This document shows, in pieces, positions 7,652 to 16,534 of a DNA stretch of 55,653 nt. The notes below the pieces were generated by a model that saw only the letters and a list, made by a program, of their open reading frames with translations, was not told the DNA's origin and ran no database searches. A program made the translations under genes and the position numbers. The DNA is from a virus, in IMG/VR virus record IMGVR_UViG_3300011114_000465, positions 1 to 55,653 of that record. One strand, written 5' to 3'. Within the stretch, counting starts at the first letter, position 1. Every line of letters begins with the position of its first letter.

Positions 7652-8094
7652 TTTACCGCAAAGCCAAATTAGAAGACGTGCCAGCCATCGTAGAGTTGGC
7701 CGTCATCTCTGTATCAAACGATCCGTTGCCCGTCAAAATCGACAAGTTGTCAATGGCGGACACGGCCAAGGTGTGTTTGAACCCAGCTCACTTTTTGTGG
7801 GTTGCTGAAGACGAGGACGGCAAGATTGTTGCCGCGTTTGCTGCATGTGTTCAAAAGAGTTTCTGGTTTGAACGCATGCAGTGTTCGGTGCTCTTGTATT
7901 ACACGACTGTCAAAGGCGCGGGCATTCAGTTGATTCGCGAATTTGCCAGATGGGTCAAAAGCAGATCGGGTATCAAGGTGGCAGTTATTTCATTGGAGCC
8001 AGGCGTGGATGAGCGCCTGGTTAAGTTTTTCAAACGCGTTGGGTTCTCGCGAGAGTCGCTCAACCTAACTTACGTTCGAGGAGTCTCAGCATGA
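7648..8094 (+). CDS. GNAT-family acetyltransferase-like protein
   Basis: A 148-aa protein starting at the ATG that overlaps the previous stop (ATGA); an earlier in-frame start at 7597 would only duplicate coding sequence. It begins IYRKAKLEDVPAIVELA, a common GNAT N-terminus, then FLWVAEDEDGKIVAAFA for the central strands, and ends with DERLVKFFKRVGFSRES, the usual final helix and strand. The acetyl-CoA loop is not a clean Q/RxxGxG/A, since KGAGIQLIREF stands in that place. T7-like phages carry a comparable small acetyltransferase-like core protein among their internal virion genes. The substrate is unknown. Confidence 0.65.
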   Translation: MIYRKAKLEDVPAIVELAVISVSNDPLPVKIDKLSMADTAKVCLNPAHFLWVAEDEDGKIVAAFAACVQKSFWFERMQCSVLLYYTTVKGAGIQLIREFARWVKSRSGIKVAVISLEPGVDERLVKFFKRVGFSRESLNLTYVRGVSA

Positions 8095-9116
8095 GCAAAG
8101 TAGTTTCAGGCATTGGCAATGCTGTTAGCGGTGTCCTTAAAGGCGCTGTCAGCGTTGTCAAAAGTATTGGCGAAGGCGTTGGCAAAGTTGTTAAATCAAT
8201 CGCCAGTTCACCCATCGGCAAAGCGATTTTGATCGCTGGTGCAATTTACTTTGGAGGGGCAGCTCTAGCAGGCGGCTATGGCTCTGCCATGGGGGGTGGA
8301 TCGTTCTTCACGGGGATGGGGGCTGGAGTGTCGAGCGCGGCATCCAGCCTCTCCAGTGCTTGGACCTCTGCCATGGCCGGTAACTTTGCTGAAGCTGGCT
8401 CCACGATTGGCGGCTCATGGTCAACCGCTGCCCAGTCTGGCGCAATGACCAGCCCTGGTTATGCAGCCGCTTTAAGTGAGCCTACAGTGTCGTTAGCGGA
8501 AGCTCCCGCCGCTCCTAGCGCCGCTCCTAGCGCCGCTCCTAACGTGCCGCCTACTTATGAGGAACAAGTGAAAATGCTTGACTCGATTGGGGCCGAGTCC
8601 GGTGAGGTTGGAGATCAAGTCTCTCGAATGGATTTAAAGCAACTGTCAAATGTCGACCCGGCTGCTTCTCAATACAGTTTGAATGGGCCAGGCGTATCAA
8701 ATGGCGGTCTCACTCAGACAAGTGCTGGATACACCGGCGGCAACGGCATAAACCTAGGTAATACCTCAATACCGTACAACCCATCCTCGCCTGGAGTGAT
8801 GAGTAGCATTTGGAACAGCCCATACACCGCACCGGCTTTGATCAGTGGCGGCATGCAAGTTGGCGGCGCGATTATTCAAGGCAAGGCTCAAGAAGAAGCA
8901 CTGAAAGAGCAACGCGAGTATGAAGCCCGTATGGCCGCAGAAGCCCGTGCTCGTTACAACACCAACGTGGGTGCTCAGTTGTGGGACCCTAACCAACAGA
9001 CAGCCATTTATCAAAATCAAGGCCCAGCTTGGGACCCGTATGCTGAAGCTCGCGCACGCGCTGCGCAGTACGCGCCTGCGCCCACCGGCTTGGCTGCAAA
9101 ATACATGAACGCTTAA
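8091..9116 (+). CDS. internal virion-like protein, Gly/Ala-rich with hydrophobic segment
   Basis: A 341-aa protein coupled to the previous gene by ATGA. The first 80 residues are amphipathic and hydrophobic (GVLKGAVSVVKSIGEGVGK, then AILIAGAIYFGGAALAGGYG), followed by a Ser/Ala/Gly-rich linker with three tandem SAAP units encoded at 8506-8541. The C-terminal third is helical and charged (KEQREYEARMAAEARARYN). This layout matches membrane-interacting internal proteins that podoviruses eject with their DNA, comparable in position to T7 gp14. The assignment is by composition and neighbours. Confidence 0.55.
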   Translation: MSKVVSGIGNAVSGVLKGAVSVVKSIGEGVGKVVKSIASSPIGKAILIAGAIYFGGAALAGGYGSAMGGGSFFTGMGAGVSSAASSLSSAWTSAMAGNFAEAGSTIGGSWSTAAQSGAMTSPGYAAALSEPTVSLAEAPAAPSAAPSAAPNVPPTYEEQVKMLDSIGAESGEVGDQVSRMDLKQLSNVDPAASQYSLNGPGVSNGGLTQTSAGYTGGNGINLGNTSIPYNPSSPGVMSSIWNSPYTAPALISGGMQVGGAIIQGKAQEEALKEQREYEARMAAEARARYNTNVGAQLWDPNQQTAIYQNQGPAWDPYAEARARAAQYAPAPTGLAAKYMNA

Positions 9117-9126
9117 AGGAAACATC

Positions 9127-9573
9127 ATGGCCGGATTGATCAAAAAGAAAATGGGTGCGCCCGAAATTAAAGGTGTGGATGAAAACAATCCGGCCTTCGT
9201 TCAGGCGTTGAAATTCGCCATGGGCGTTTTGTATGAACAAGGTGCTGCCGACGATGTGGCCAAACAATTAAGTGCTGGCCAGGACAAGGTAGACACCTTG
9301 GCCAACATTGCCTACGACATCACCAGCACAGTCGATGAAAAGACGCAAGGCCAAGTGCCGCGTGAGTTGATCGCTTTGTTGGCCATGGCGATTTTGAAAG
9401 AAGTCATTGACATCGCTGAAGCATTGAAGTTGGGCGTTACCCCCAAAGATGCAGCAGATGCTTTCAAACAAATGCTGTTGCGCTATCTTGGCGAGAACGG
9501 CGTGGACACATCTCAGCTCCAGCAGTCTATGGATAAGATTGATCCGAAGGTGTTCGAGCAACAAGGAGCTTAA
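9127..9573 (+). CDS. hypothetical protein of the internal virion block
   Basis: A 148-aa mostly helical soluble protein with a good ribosome site (AAAGGAAAC before ATG). It has no membrane segment, signal peptide or recognised catalytic motif. Features are an N-terminal AGLIKKKMG, a hydrophobic amphipathic centre (LIALLAMAILKEVIDIAEAL) and the C-terminal DKIDPKVFEQQGA. It sits between two likely structural proteins in an uninterrupted plus-strand operon, so a virion or assembly role is likely. The family is not recognised. Confidence 0.6.
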   Translation: MAGLIKKKMGAPEIKGVDENNPAFVQALKFAMGVLYEQGAADDVAKQLSAGQDKVDTLANIAYDITSTVDEKTQGQVPRELIALLAMAILKEVIDIAEALKLGVTPKDAADAFKQMLLRYLGENGVDTSQLQQSMDKIDPKVFEQQGA

Positions 9574-9575
9574 TC

Positions 9576-10763
9576 ATGGCCGGACTTGTAATGAGCAATG
9601 TTGGCCAGGCCATCAGCGGGTTCGGCGCAAACGTCGGAAACCTGATGTTCAAAAGCATCGGGGATGAGGCCGACCGCGATGCCCGCATAGCCGCTCGAAA
9701 AGAAGAGTGGATGGCCAGGCTGGAAGACCGCCGCGATGCACGCACAGAGAACAACGATCTCAAGCGTGAACTGCTTGAGATGAAACTTGACGCTGGGGCC
9801 TCTAAGGCCAGCGGTAGCTCCAGTAGCGGCGGCAAGAGCGGCGGCATCAACATGGAAGACATCAAGCCTGGTGGCAGTCAAGAAGTGTGGATGGCTGCGC
9901 AGATGGAGATGACGGTCCCTCAGTACACCGAGTTTTACAACTCGATGAAGTCCGGCGACAAGACTGCCTTTTTGCAAAAAGTCACTACCCAGGCCGCGCC
10001 TGGCATGGGCGCGTACCAAGGCCAAACAGCAGAACAAGTATCTGCCGAAACAAAGATGGAGCTTCCCGCCGGGTTTGAGGCTGAGTACAAAGCCAAGATG
10101 AAAAAGCTGGGCCAGCTCCAAGAGTCTTATGCCCTGGGTGGCCATTACGACGACGTGATGAAAGGTCGTCAGCAAGGCTTCCAAACTGAAACAGGCGTGG
10201 GTGTGTTGGCTGGCAATATCAAACCAGGCCCTGGCGGTGAAGCCGTTGGTGTGTCGTTGGGCAAAGAGCGCATGAAAGTTGAAGGCGGCGAGAAGCTCAA
10301 CGTCTTTACCGGCGAAAGCAACACTACACCTTTGGGCAAATCTCAAATTACTGAAAATATGGCTCAGGCTACTAAAGCTAAAGAAGGTGGCGGTGCAAAG
10401 GCCCCTCGCGTTCAAAGTACCAAAGAAGATTCCAATGGCAACATGGTTTTGATTATGAGCGACGGCACAAGCAAACCTTTGCTGGAAAAAGACGGCAAGC
10501 CTATGCAAAGCGCAGCGTTCAACAAAGAAATTGCTAGGACCATCACTAAGATGGAAGAAGAGAGCTCTAAGTTTAAGAATTTGTCGGAAGAAGAAAAAAG
10601 AGCTAAAGCCCAAGAAAGACTGACTGGCAAGATGTCAGAGGCTGCGCCTGCGGCTTCATCCACTTCCGTGGCCACGCCAGTAACTCAAGCAGATTTTGAC
10701 AAACTGCCTTCGGGCGCAAAGTATAGAAATCCCAAAGACGGCAAAACCTACACGAAAAAATAA
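9576..10763 (+). CDS. hypothetical internal virion-like protein
   Basis: A 395-aa hydrophilic, helical protein two bases after its neighbour and two bases before the 1,754-aa gene. The N-terminus (AGLVMSNVGQAISGFGANVG) is similar in style to the preceding small protein. A charged coiled segment and a Gly/Ser linker (residues about 75-90) follow, then a long Lys/Glu-rich region. The last about 25 residues (DFDKLPSGAKYRNPKDGKTY) resemble a short C-terminal motif found on many phage internal proteins. An ejected or core protein is the likely class; the activity is not visible. Confidence 0.6.
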   Translation: MAGLVMSNVGQAISGFGANVGNLMFKSIGDEADRDARIAARKEEWMARLEDRRDARTENNDLKRELLEMKLDAGASKASGSSSSGGKSGGINMEDIKPGGSQEVWMAAQMEMTVPQYTEFYNSMKSGDKTAFLQKVTTQAAPGMGAYQGQTAEQVSAETKMELPAGFEAEYKAKMKKLGQLQESYALGGHYDDVMKGRQQGFQTETGVGVLAGNIKPGPGGEAVGVSLGKERMKVEGGEKLNVFTGESNTTPLGKSQITENMAQATKAKEGGGAKAPRVQSTKEDSNGNMVLIMSDGTSKPLLEKDGKPMQSAAFNKEIARTITKMEEESSKFKNLSEEEKRAKAQERLTGKMSEAAPAASSTSVATPVTQADFDKLPSGAKYRNPKDGKTYTKK

Positions 10764-10765
10764 TC

Positions 10766-13700
10766 ATGGCCCTTGATTTTTCCAAGTACGGCACGCCGGT
10801 TGAAGACCAAGACGAGCAACCCGATTTTTCAAAATTCGGCACGCTGGTAGAAGACGCTCGCCGTGAGCTGTCGCCAGGGTCAAAACCATCTACCGCTGGT
10901 GCAGGTCGTGGGAGCGTCAACCCGCCAAGTGTTGAGGCCCGCGATGACCGTGGAATCATTCAACGCGTTGGCGATTTTTTGAGGCCAGAATACAAAAGCG
11001 TTTTAGAAGGCGTTAAACCTACACCTCAAGAAACGCAAGCTGAGCTTGATCGTCGGCTATCTTATGGCGCAGGCCCCATTAGCCGTGAAACCGTAGCTAA
11101 GGCTGACTTTTCGCGTAGCGGTATGCTGGTCACTGATGACAAGACTGTCAACAAAGTGGCTGCCGCCATGCAGCAAAAAGGTCAGCCAAGTTTTGCTGAT
11201 TTTATTGAACGCGCAAATGACCCATCAGTTGTTCGGGCTGCCCGCGAAGCAAAGGCCGACGAGTTTAGAACTGCGGGTGAGTGGGCTGTCGATACGTTGT
11301 CTGGCTTGGCTCAGGGCGGGACTAGCCTGGTCCAGTTGCCCACCAACATCATTGCCCCTGGAAGCGTTCTTGCTCAATCTTTACGGGATACCCAAAAAGA
11401 ATTGCAAGCCCAAGAATCGAGCGTGCTTAAAGCGCAACGAGACCGTTTGCGCGAGCGTGTGGAAAATGAAGAAGGCTTTCTTGGAAAATACTTTGCCACG
11501 GTTGAAAGCCTTGTAACAAACCCCGCACTCAGCTTATCCGAAGCCACCAAACAAGTACCCAACTTTTTGGGTGTGATGGGGTTGGCCAAAGTGGGTGGAG
11601 TCCTGGCAGGCGAAACCGTAGGCTTGGCCACACGCGCCAGCCCAACGATTGCCCTTAGCGAAGCCATCAGCGGTAACGCCCTTCAAACCAGTGCTCGCAT
11701 GGCGGGTACAACCGCTGGCGGTTTGACGGCTACCACAATCATGACCAGTGGTGACGCTGCTGGGAATGTGTATGAAACACTCATTGATCCAAAGAAAACG
11801 CCGCGAAGCCTTTGGGAACAAAACCCGGACTACCAAAAACTCATTGCCGCAGGTAAAAGCCCCGCGCAAGCAATTGACGAAATAGCTACGGCCAAGGCTC
11901 GCCTAGCCGCTTTGATTGTTGCGCCTTTAGGTGTTTTTGGCTTTATGGGTGCTGAAGCAACAATTGCTTCTAGGGGCGCAGGAAAGATTTTGTCAGAAGT
12001 GGCAACGCCCAAAGGCGCGGCTAAGGTGTTTGGCAAAGAACTACTTGGCGAACAGGTCGAAGAAGGCGGCACACAGTTTGGCGGAAACGTCATCACTCAA
12101 ACGGTCAACCCCCAACAGAAATTGATGGAGGGTGTGCCCGAAGCAATGGCGACAGCTGCCGTTACATCGGCCCCATATTCAGCCGTTGCCGTTGGCCAAC
12201 AAGTTCGTGATGAATTAAATCGCCCGGCCCCTGTTGTTGATCAACAGGTTGACGCATTAGTTCGCCGGGCAATGGATGTTCAGTCATACGACGCAAACAT
12301 CATCAGCCCCACACAGACCGCGCGTATCAACCGCGCACAGACTGTCCTGAACCAGGCAACCAACGTCGACGACATGACCGGCGCGGCCAATGAGCTGGCC
12401 GGTAATCTCAACGAGATGTTGGTGCCAAACAACGCGGTCACACCGCTGCCGCCGGTTCTCAACGAGCCAGCTCCTACCAATGAACCCCTGCCTCCAGGCC
12501 CAGCACTGACCAATGAACCTCTGGCCCTGACCCCCGGTCCAGAGGTCAATGCGGAAACAGAACAACAGTTTGGCCTGGACAAGTTGCGCATGAACGCGCC
12601 ACGCCCGCAAAGCATCCAGGGTAAACCCGTTGCCAGCTTGACAGACGATGAGCTGTCAGCGACCATTGCCGACTCGAACGTCTCAGCCATCACCCGCAGA
12701 AGCGCAGAGGTTGAGCTGAAGGCCCGCCAATCGGAACAAACGCCAAATGCACCAGCAGCCACTACAACAGCCACCACGGCCATCCCGGATGTCACGGGTA
12801 CCCTTGGGTCAACCCCAGTGCGGGGTGGCGCTGCTGCACCGGTTAGCGAGCTCCCTGGAGCCGATACAGCAAGAGCGAATGCTCAACGATCTATTGATCG
12901 ATGGGCAACCTCCCAGGGCGTGGCTTCTCCGATCCAGTTCAACCCAGCACCCCCAGAAGAAACATCAGCCGTAAGCCAAATTGGCCAGGCGCTGAACAGC
13001 CAGTTCGGCACGCGCCTGTTTGCGTATCACGACACAAACGTGGCTTCGCCCAACGGTGTGGCCATTGCCGGCTCGGGATTTGTCAATACCGCCAACGTCG
13101 CAATCAATGTTGGCCGCACGTCGCTACATGAGTTCAAACACACAATTGAGCAGATCGCAAAGGTTGAGACCGATGCTGGATTAACCAACACCCCGGCCCA
13201 GCAATTCACTGCCCAACTCGATAGCATCTTTGACGACATGACCGATGAGGGCAAACGCGCCTACATCGAGAACTTCTTGCACCGAGATGACCTGGCTGGA
13301 ATCACGGACCCGGCTGCACGCGAAGCACGCATTCAGCAATACATGACCGCGCCGTTGACCCGGTCAGAGATGACTGCCGATTTCCTGGGCAACCGCGCGA
13401 CTGATAAAAAGTTTTGGGCCGATGTGGCCAAGGCTGACCCTCAAGGCTTCAAAGGCTTTGTCGACAAGTGGTTGAAGATCATCGACGGCCTGCTTGAGCG
13501 TTTGCGTGGCACATCAAAGCAAGGCAAATATGAATCCGCCCGGGTCGACAAATACGTTCGAGATTTGAACCGTGCAAAGATGACTGCCCGCGATGCGCTG
13601 GTTGCATACCGCAAGGGTACACTCCAGCAATTTGAAGGAGCCACCAATGGACCAGCCAACAATGCCGTTGCCGGAAGTCAAAACGTACCAGGAGTTGCAA

Positions 13701-16030
13701 CATCAGCTCGACCAGAATCTGATCAAGCTGGGCGTGCTGAGGTCCCAAGCTACGGAACAGGCAGACAAGGCGCAATCTCAGTTGTCGCGCGTCATTACTC
13801 AACGTCTCCCCAACAATCCCTAAGTGGAGCGTACTATGGCCGAGGACTTAAAGGGGCAGAACGTAATCGCCTGGACAGCAGCACTGATCCGCGCCTTAAA
13901 AACCGCATCTACTTCTACGTCGACCAAGGGTCAGGCATCCGACCAGAGTCCGGCGTGGGTGGCTATGCACATGAAGTCAAGCTGGACAACATCTACGATC
14001 CACAGACTGGGATTGTCAGACCCCAATCCGACCTCAATGGATTTGAATCCGCAGTAATTAACGCTGGCTTCGACGGGTATATTGCACCCTTCGGAAACAA
14101 CCAGGCAGCGGTCGTGCTGCTTGGCCAAAAGCACAAGGCCGTGCCAGTCAAACAGATTGGCCAACCGGCTGCCGCCGCTGCACCGCAAGCAGCCGCACCG
14201 ACCACACTGAAGAAGGGCCTCCTCTCGCGCGAGGCCAACGCAATCGACGTGTCCAAAATCCCTGGTGCCAAGATGCGCATGGGAAGCCTGGAGATTCCAG
14301 CCGAACAAACCGAAGCAGCCAACGCTGAGCTGGAGCGCATCGGCAGCGACGTGCGTTTTGCCAAGAAACAACAAACCGAAGTAGCTGGGCCACCAGTGCC
14401 AAAAGACTTTGGCGTGTACAAGGACGTGGCCAAGAGCTTCAAACTATCCGACGCTGAATACAACGCATCGGCTTTGCCACTGATGACCGGCCAAGCCGGA
14501 GACCGCGCGTTCCAAACGCCGCGTATTGGTGACCTGCCGCTGACTGTTGCGTGGTTAGACAACCGTCGCCAAGAATCGGGCATGCCCTTGCTCAACATCA
14601 AGAACGCCGACGATCGCGACACGTTGGCCAAGCTGCTGGCCGCTGAGGCCGTGGCCGCAATCAAAAGCGCGGGCAACGCTGTCGAATGGTATGACGAGAC
14701 CGTGGCCAAGACGTTGCGGATTATGGGGCTTAAATACCCCGAGTTGAACTCCGACCCAGCTGCACGCAATGCGTTTTTGATAGCCGTTGCCATATCCTCC
14801 CAGACGATGAATGTGGAAGACAACTTGCGTTATGCGTCTAAACAATATGACGCGTTTCGCAACACCGGAAAGTTTCCAGAGGTAGGCACTGGAAAATCTG
14901 CCCCGGCCATGGGAAATAATTTTGCTTTGGCCAATGATGTGTTGGCCGAACTGGGGCCTGATCTATTGCTTCGATTCTTGCGAACAGAATTCACCAAGCG
15001 CGATTTAGAAACCATGGGCTTCCCCATCACTGGCGAATCGATGGATGAGAACATGCTTGGCTCTGCCATCTTTGGTCCAAAGATCGGTTTTGGTTTTTAC
15101 TCAAACCTGACCGGCAACTTTGAGCCGGTGACCATGGACATGTGGTTCATGCGCACGATTGGTCGCCTGGCCGGTACGCTTCCAGCGTTTGATGAAAAGC
15201 TGTTTCCCAAACAAATAGCCAAATTACGCGCGGCTCTAGAACAGACAGGTGACGCGGGCAAGGGTTTGTACGCGGCCAGCTTTGACCCAGCCCTGGTGGC
15301 TGAGGCACTGAAGACTGACGAAGGTGCCGTTGCGTTAGCGCGACAAGTTAACAGCCTTCACAATCGCCAGTTCATCAAGGAGCGCGACAAGTTTGACGCT
15401 GGCACCCGGATCAAGACTGACCTGGTTGGCGCAGCCGCTTCGATCTTGAAGTCAGCAGACAAACCAAAAGACAGTCCCGGCAGCGGAGGCGAGCGCCAAC
15501 TTCTGCGGGACGTGGTCCGTCGGATGGTGGACAAGGTCGAAAAAGAAACAGGCAAGCGCGTGCCGCCTGCCGCATTGCAGGCTTTGATCTGGTATCCAGA
15601 ACAAGAGCTGTACAAAAAGCTGGGCGTAAAGCTAAGAGTTACTAGCCAAGATTACGCAGGTGCGGCAAAATCGCTGCTAACTAAAGAGGGCTTTGATGGA
15701 AAACGAATCAGCGCAGCAGCCAAATCTGGACCAGGACCAGCACGACAAGTGGCTGGCAAGCAGGTCGCGGGAGCAAATCAGCCGACTGGCCAGCAGGGTG
15801 GCCCAAGCGGCCCGCTCAGCGGAAAAGAGCGGGACACTTTCATCGCCACCCAAACTCCCCTTGAAACAATCTTCAGCGGATTAGGCAAACGCGGCTTGGC
15901 CAAGACCCGCGCCGAAGCTGCCGTTGAGTTGCGCCCAGACAGCGCACAAATCAAATACGTACAAGAGAATTTTCTCGACATCCTGTCTGAGTTGGAAGAC
16001 TCCGACCTTGTAAAAATTAACTGCGACTGA
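10766..16030 (+). CDS. 1,754-aa polyvalent internal virion protein with HExxH and ART-like modules
   Basis: The N-terminus holds three copies of a short DFSKxGxxVxD-type motif (residues about 4, 20 and 116). Ala/Gly-rich amphipathic segments follow (about 170-470), suited to membrane contact during ejection. HEFKH (788-792) is an HExxH zinc-metallopeptidase-type motif. A module near 1005-1135 (RHYSTSPQQSLSG, then NAGFDGYIAPFG) resembles ADP-ribosyltransferase-like domains of phage polyvalent proteins. A large conserved region (about 1210-1660) includes FKLSDAEYNASALPL and MDMWFMRTIGRL. Such multi-enzyme giants are thought to enter the host with the DNA and blunt defences. The catalytic claims are by motif only. 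Two short frames overlap linker regions at 13647 and 15696. Confidence 0.7.
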   Translation: MALDFSKYGTPVEDQDEQPDFSKFGTLVEDARRELSPGSKPSTAGAGRGSVNPPSVEARDDRGIIQRVGDFLRPEYKSVLEGVKPTPQETQAELDRRLSYGAGPISRETVAKADFSRSGMLVTDDKTVNKVAAAMQQKGQPSFADFIERANDPSVVRAAREAKADEFRTAGEWAVDTLSGLAQGGTSLVQLPTNIIAPGSVLAQSLRDTQKELQAQESSVLKAQRDRLRERVENEEGFLGKYFATVESLVTNPALSLSEATKQVPNFLGVMGLAKVGGVLAGETVGLATRASPTIALSEAISGNALQTSARMAGTTAGGLTATTIMTSGDAAGNVYETLIDPKKTPRSLWEQNPDYQKLIAAGKSPAQAIDEIATAKARLAALIVAPLGVFGFMGAEATIASRGAGKILSEVATPKGAAKVFGKELLGEQVEEGGTQFGGNVITQTVNPQQKLMEGVPEAMATAAVTSAPYSAVAVGQQVRDELNRPAPVVDQQVDALVRRAMDVQSYDANIISPTQTARINRAQTVLNQATNVDDMTGAANELAGNLNEMLVPNNAVTPLPPVLNEPAPTNEPLPPGPALTNEPLALTPGPEVNAETEQQFGLDKLRMNAPRPQSIQGKPVASLTDDELSATIADSNVSAITRRSAEVELKARQSEQTPNAPAATTTATTAIPDVTGTLGSTPVRGGAAAPVSELPGADTARANAQRSIDRWATSQGVASPIQFNPAPPEETSAVSQIGQALNSQFGTRLFAYHDTNVASPNGVAIAGSGFVNTANVAINVGRTSLHEFKHTIEQIAKVETDAGLTNTPAQQFTAQLDSIFDDMTDEGKRAYIENFLHRDDLAGITDPAAREARIQQYMTAPLTRSEMTADFLGNRATDKKFWADVAKADPQGFKGFVDKWLKIIDGLLERLRGTSKQGKYESARVDKYVRDLNRAKMTARDALVAYRKGTLQQFEGATNGPANNAVAGSQNVPGVATSARPESDQAGRAEVPSYGTGRQGAISVVARHYSTSPQQSLSGAYYGRGLKGAERNRLDSSTDPRLKNRIYFYVDQGSGIRPESGVGGYAHEVKLDNIYDPQTGIVRPQSDLNGFESAVINAGFDGYIAPFGNNQAAVVLLGQKHKAVPVKQIGQPAAAAAPQAAAPTTLKKGLLSREANAIDVSKIPGAKMRMGSLEIPAEQTEAANAELERIGSDVRFAKKQQTEVAGPPVPKDFGVYKDVAKSFKLSDAEYNASALPLMTGQAGDRAFQTPRIGDLPLTVAWLDNRRQESGMPLLNIKNADDRDTLAKLLAAEAVAAIKSAGNAVEWYDETVAKTLRIMGLKYPELNSDPAARNAFLIAVAISSQTMNVEDNLRYASKQYDAFRNTGKFPEVGTGKSAPAMGNNFALANDVLAELGPDLLLRFLRTEFTKRDLETMGFPITGESMDENMLGSAIFGPKIGFGFYSNLTGNFEPVTMDMWFMRTIGRLAGTLPAFDEKLFPKQIAKLRAALEQTGDAGKGLYAASFDPALVAEALKTDEGAVALARQVNSLHNRQFIKERDKFDAGTRIKTDLVGAAASILKSADKPKDSPGSGGERQLLRDVVRRMVDKVEKETGKRVPPAALQALIWYPEQELYKKLGVKLRVTSQDYAGAAKSLLTKEGFDGKRISAAAKSGPGPARQVAGKQVAGANQPTGQQGGPSGPLSGKERDTFIATQTPLETIFSGLGKRGLAKTRAEAAVELRPDSAQIKYVQENFLDILSELEDSDLVKINCD
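13647..13823 (+). CDS. possible small overlapping gene in the +1 frame
   Basis: A 58-aa frame inside the 1,754-aa gene. It has a strong GAAGGAG ten bases before ATG and a protein-like, heptad-patterned product (MPLPEVKTYQELQHQLDQ, then IKLGVLRSQATEQADKA). The main frame here is a low-complexity linker (NGPANNAVAGSQNVPG), which would tolerate overprinting. No direct evidence shows expression. Confidence 0.4.
   Translation: MDQPTMPLPEVKTYQELQHQLDQNLIKLGVLRSQATEQADKAQSQLSRVITQRLPNNP
15696..15884 (+). CDS. possible small overlapping gene in the +1 frame
   Basis: A 62-aa frame inside the 3' part of the 1,754-aa gene, preceded by AGAGGG. The product is charged and helical (QDQHDKWLASRSREQISRLA, then RVAQAARSAEK). 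The main frame here is Gly/Pro/Gln-rich linker. It uses the same relative frame as the candidate at 13647, so the two may be a pair of overprinted genes or remnants of separate genes. Confidence 0.4.
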   Translation: MENESAQQPNLDQDQHDKWLASRSREQISRLASRVAQAARSAEKSGTLSSPPKLPLKQSSAD

Positions 16031-16038
16031 GGACCAAC

Positions 16039-16530
16039 ATGACACCCAAGATGATCATCTCCCAAGAATGCAAAGACATGCTGGACGACGCGGTCCACTC
16101 AGAACTTTACGCATCCAATTTGTACAAGCACATCGCCAACGAACTGCAACGCATCGGCTACTTTGGCGCGAATAAATTCTTTTTGAAAGAAAGCGCAGAC
16201 GAGCTGGAACACTACCAGCGTCATGTTGAATTTCAAAACGATGTCGGCACTGTGGCCAAGGTGCCAATGATCGAAGCGATGGATGAGCCGATCAAGACAT
16301 TGAGCGATGCAATCGAAACCGGATATGAGACCGAGCTCCAGCTGTACAACGACTACAAGAAGTGGTACGGCCAGGCATCGGATGATCCTGTGGTCCAGCA
16401 GTTCTTGCTTCAGTTTCTGGAGATTCAGCGCACCAGTGTTGGTGAGTACGGCGACTTGCTTGCACGCATTCAGCTTGTCGATCAAGACAAGGCTGGCATG
16501 CTCTTAATCGACCAAGAACTGGGCGGTTAA
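16039..16530 (+). CDS. ferritin (FtnA-like iron-storage protein)
   Basis: A 163-aa protein, very close to the length of bacterial FtnA, with the whole ferritin helix bundle. Aligned by eye to FtnA, the ferroxidase A-site ligands are Glu22 (in HSELYASNLY), Glu55 and His58 (in DELEHYQRH); Tyr29 and Glu99 (in YETELQLYN) are also kept. Gln130 matches the FtnA helix-4 glutamine, while another helix-4 acid appears as Ser133, so the second iron site may be altered. The C-terminus MLLIDQELGG matches the FtnA ending LYFIDKEL. Ferritins oxidise Fe(II) and store it in a 24-mer shell. The gene lies nine bases after one giant virion protein gene and five bases before the next, in the same operon. Confidence 0.85.
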   Translation: MTPKMIISQECKDMLDDAVHSELYASNLYKHIANELQRIGYFGANKFFLKESADELEHYQRHVEFQNDVGTVAKVPMIEAMDEPIKTLSDAIETGYETELQLYNDYKKWYGQASDDPVVQQFLLQFLEIQRTSVGEYGDLLARIQLVDQDKAGMLLIDQELGG

Positions 16531-16534
16531 TCAC

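Noticed and set aside
9570-10613. 347-aa open frame on the minus strand
   Set aside because: It lies antisense to the 9576-10763 gene, has a Phe/Leu/His-rich composition typical of a shadow frame, and breaks the gapless plus-strand operon.
13824-14057. Third possible +1-frame gene in the 1,754-aa gene
   Set aside because: Here the main frame is conserved ART-like sequence and the alternative product is Ser/Thr-rich shadow-like.
13993-14823. 276-aa open frame on the minus strand
   Set aside because: Antisense to a conserved part of the 1,754-aa gene; Ser/Ala-rich shadow composition and no recognisable motif.
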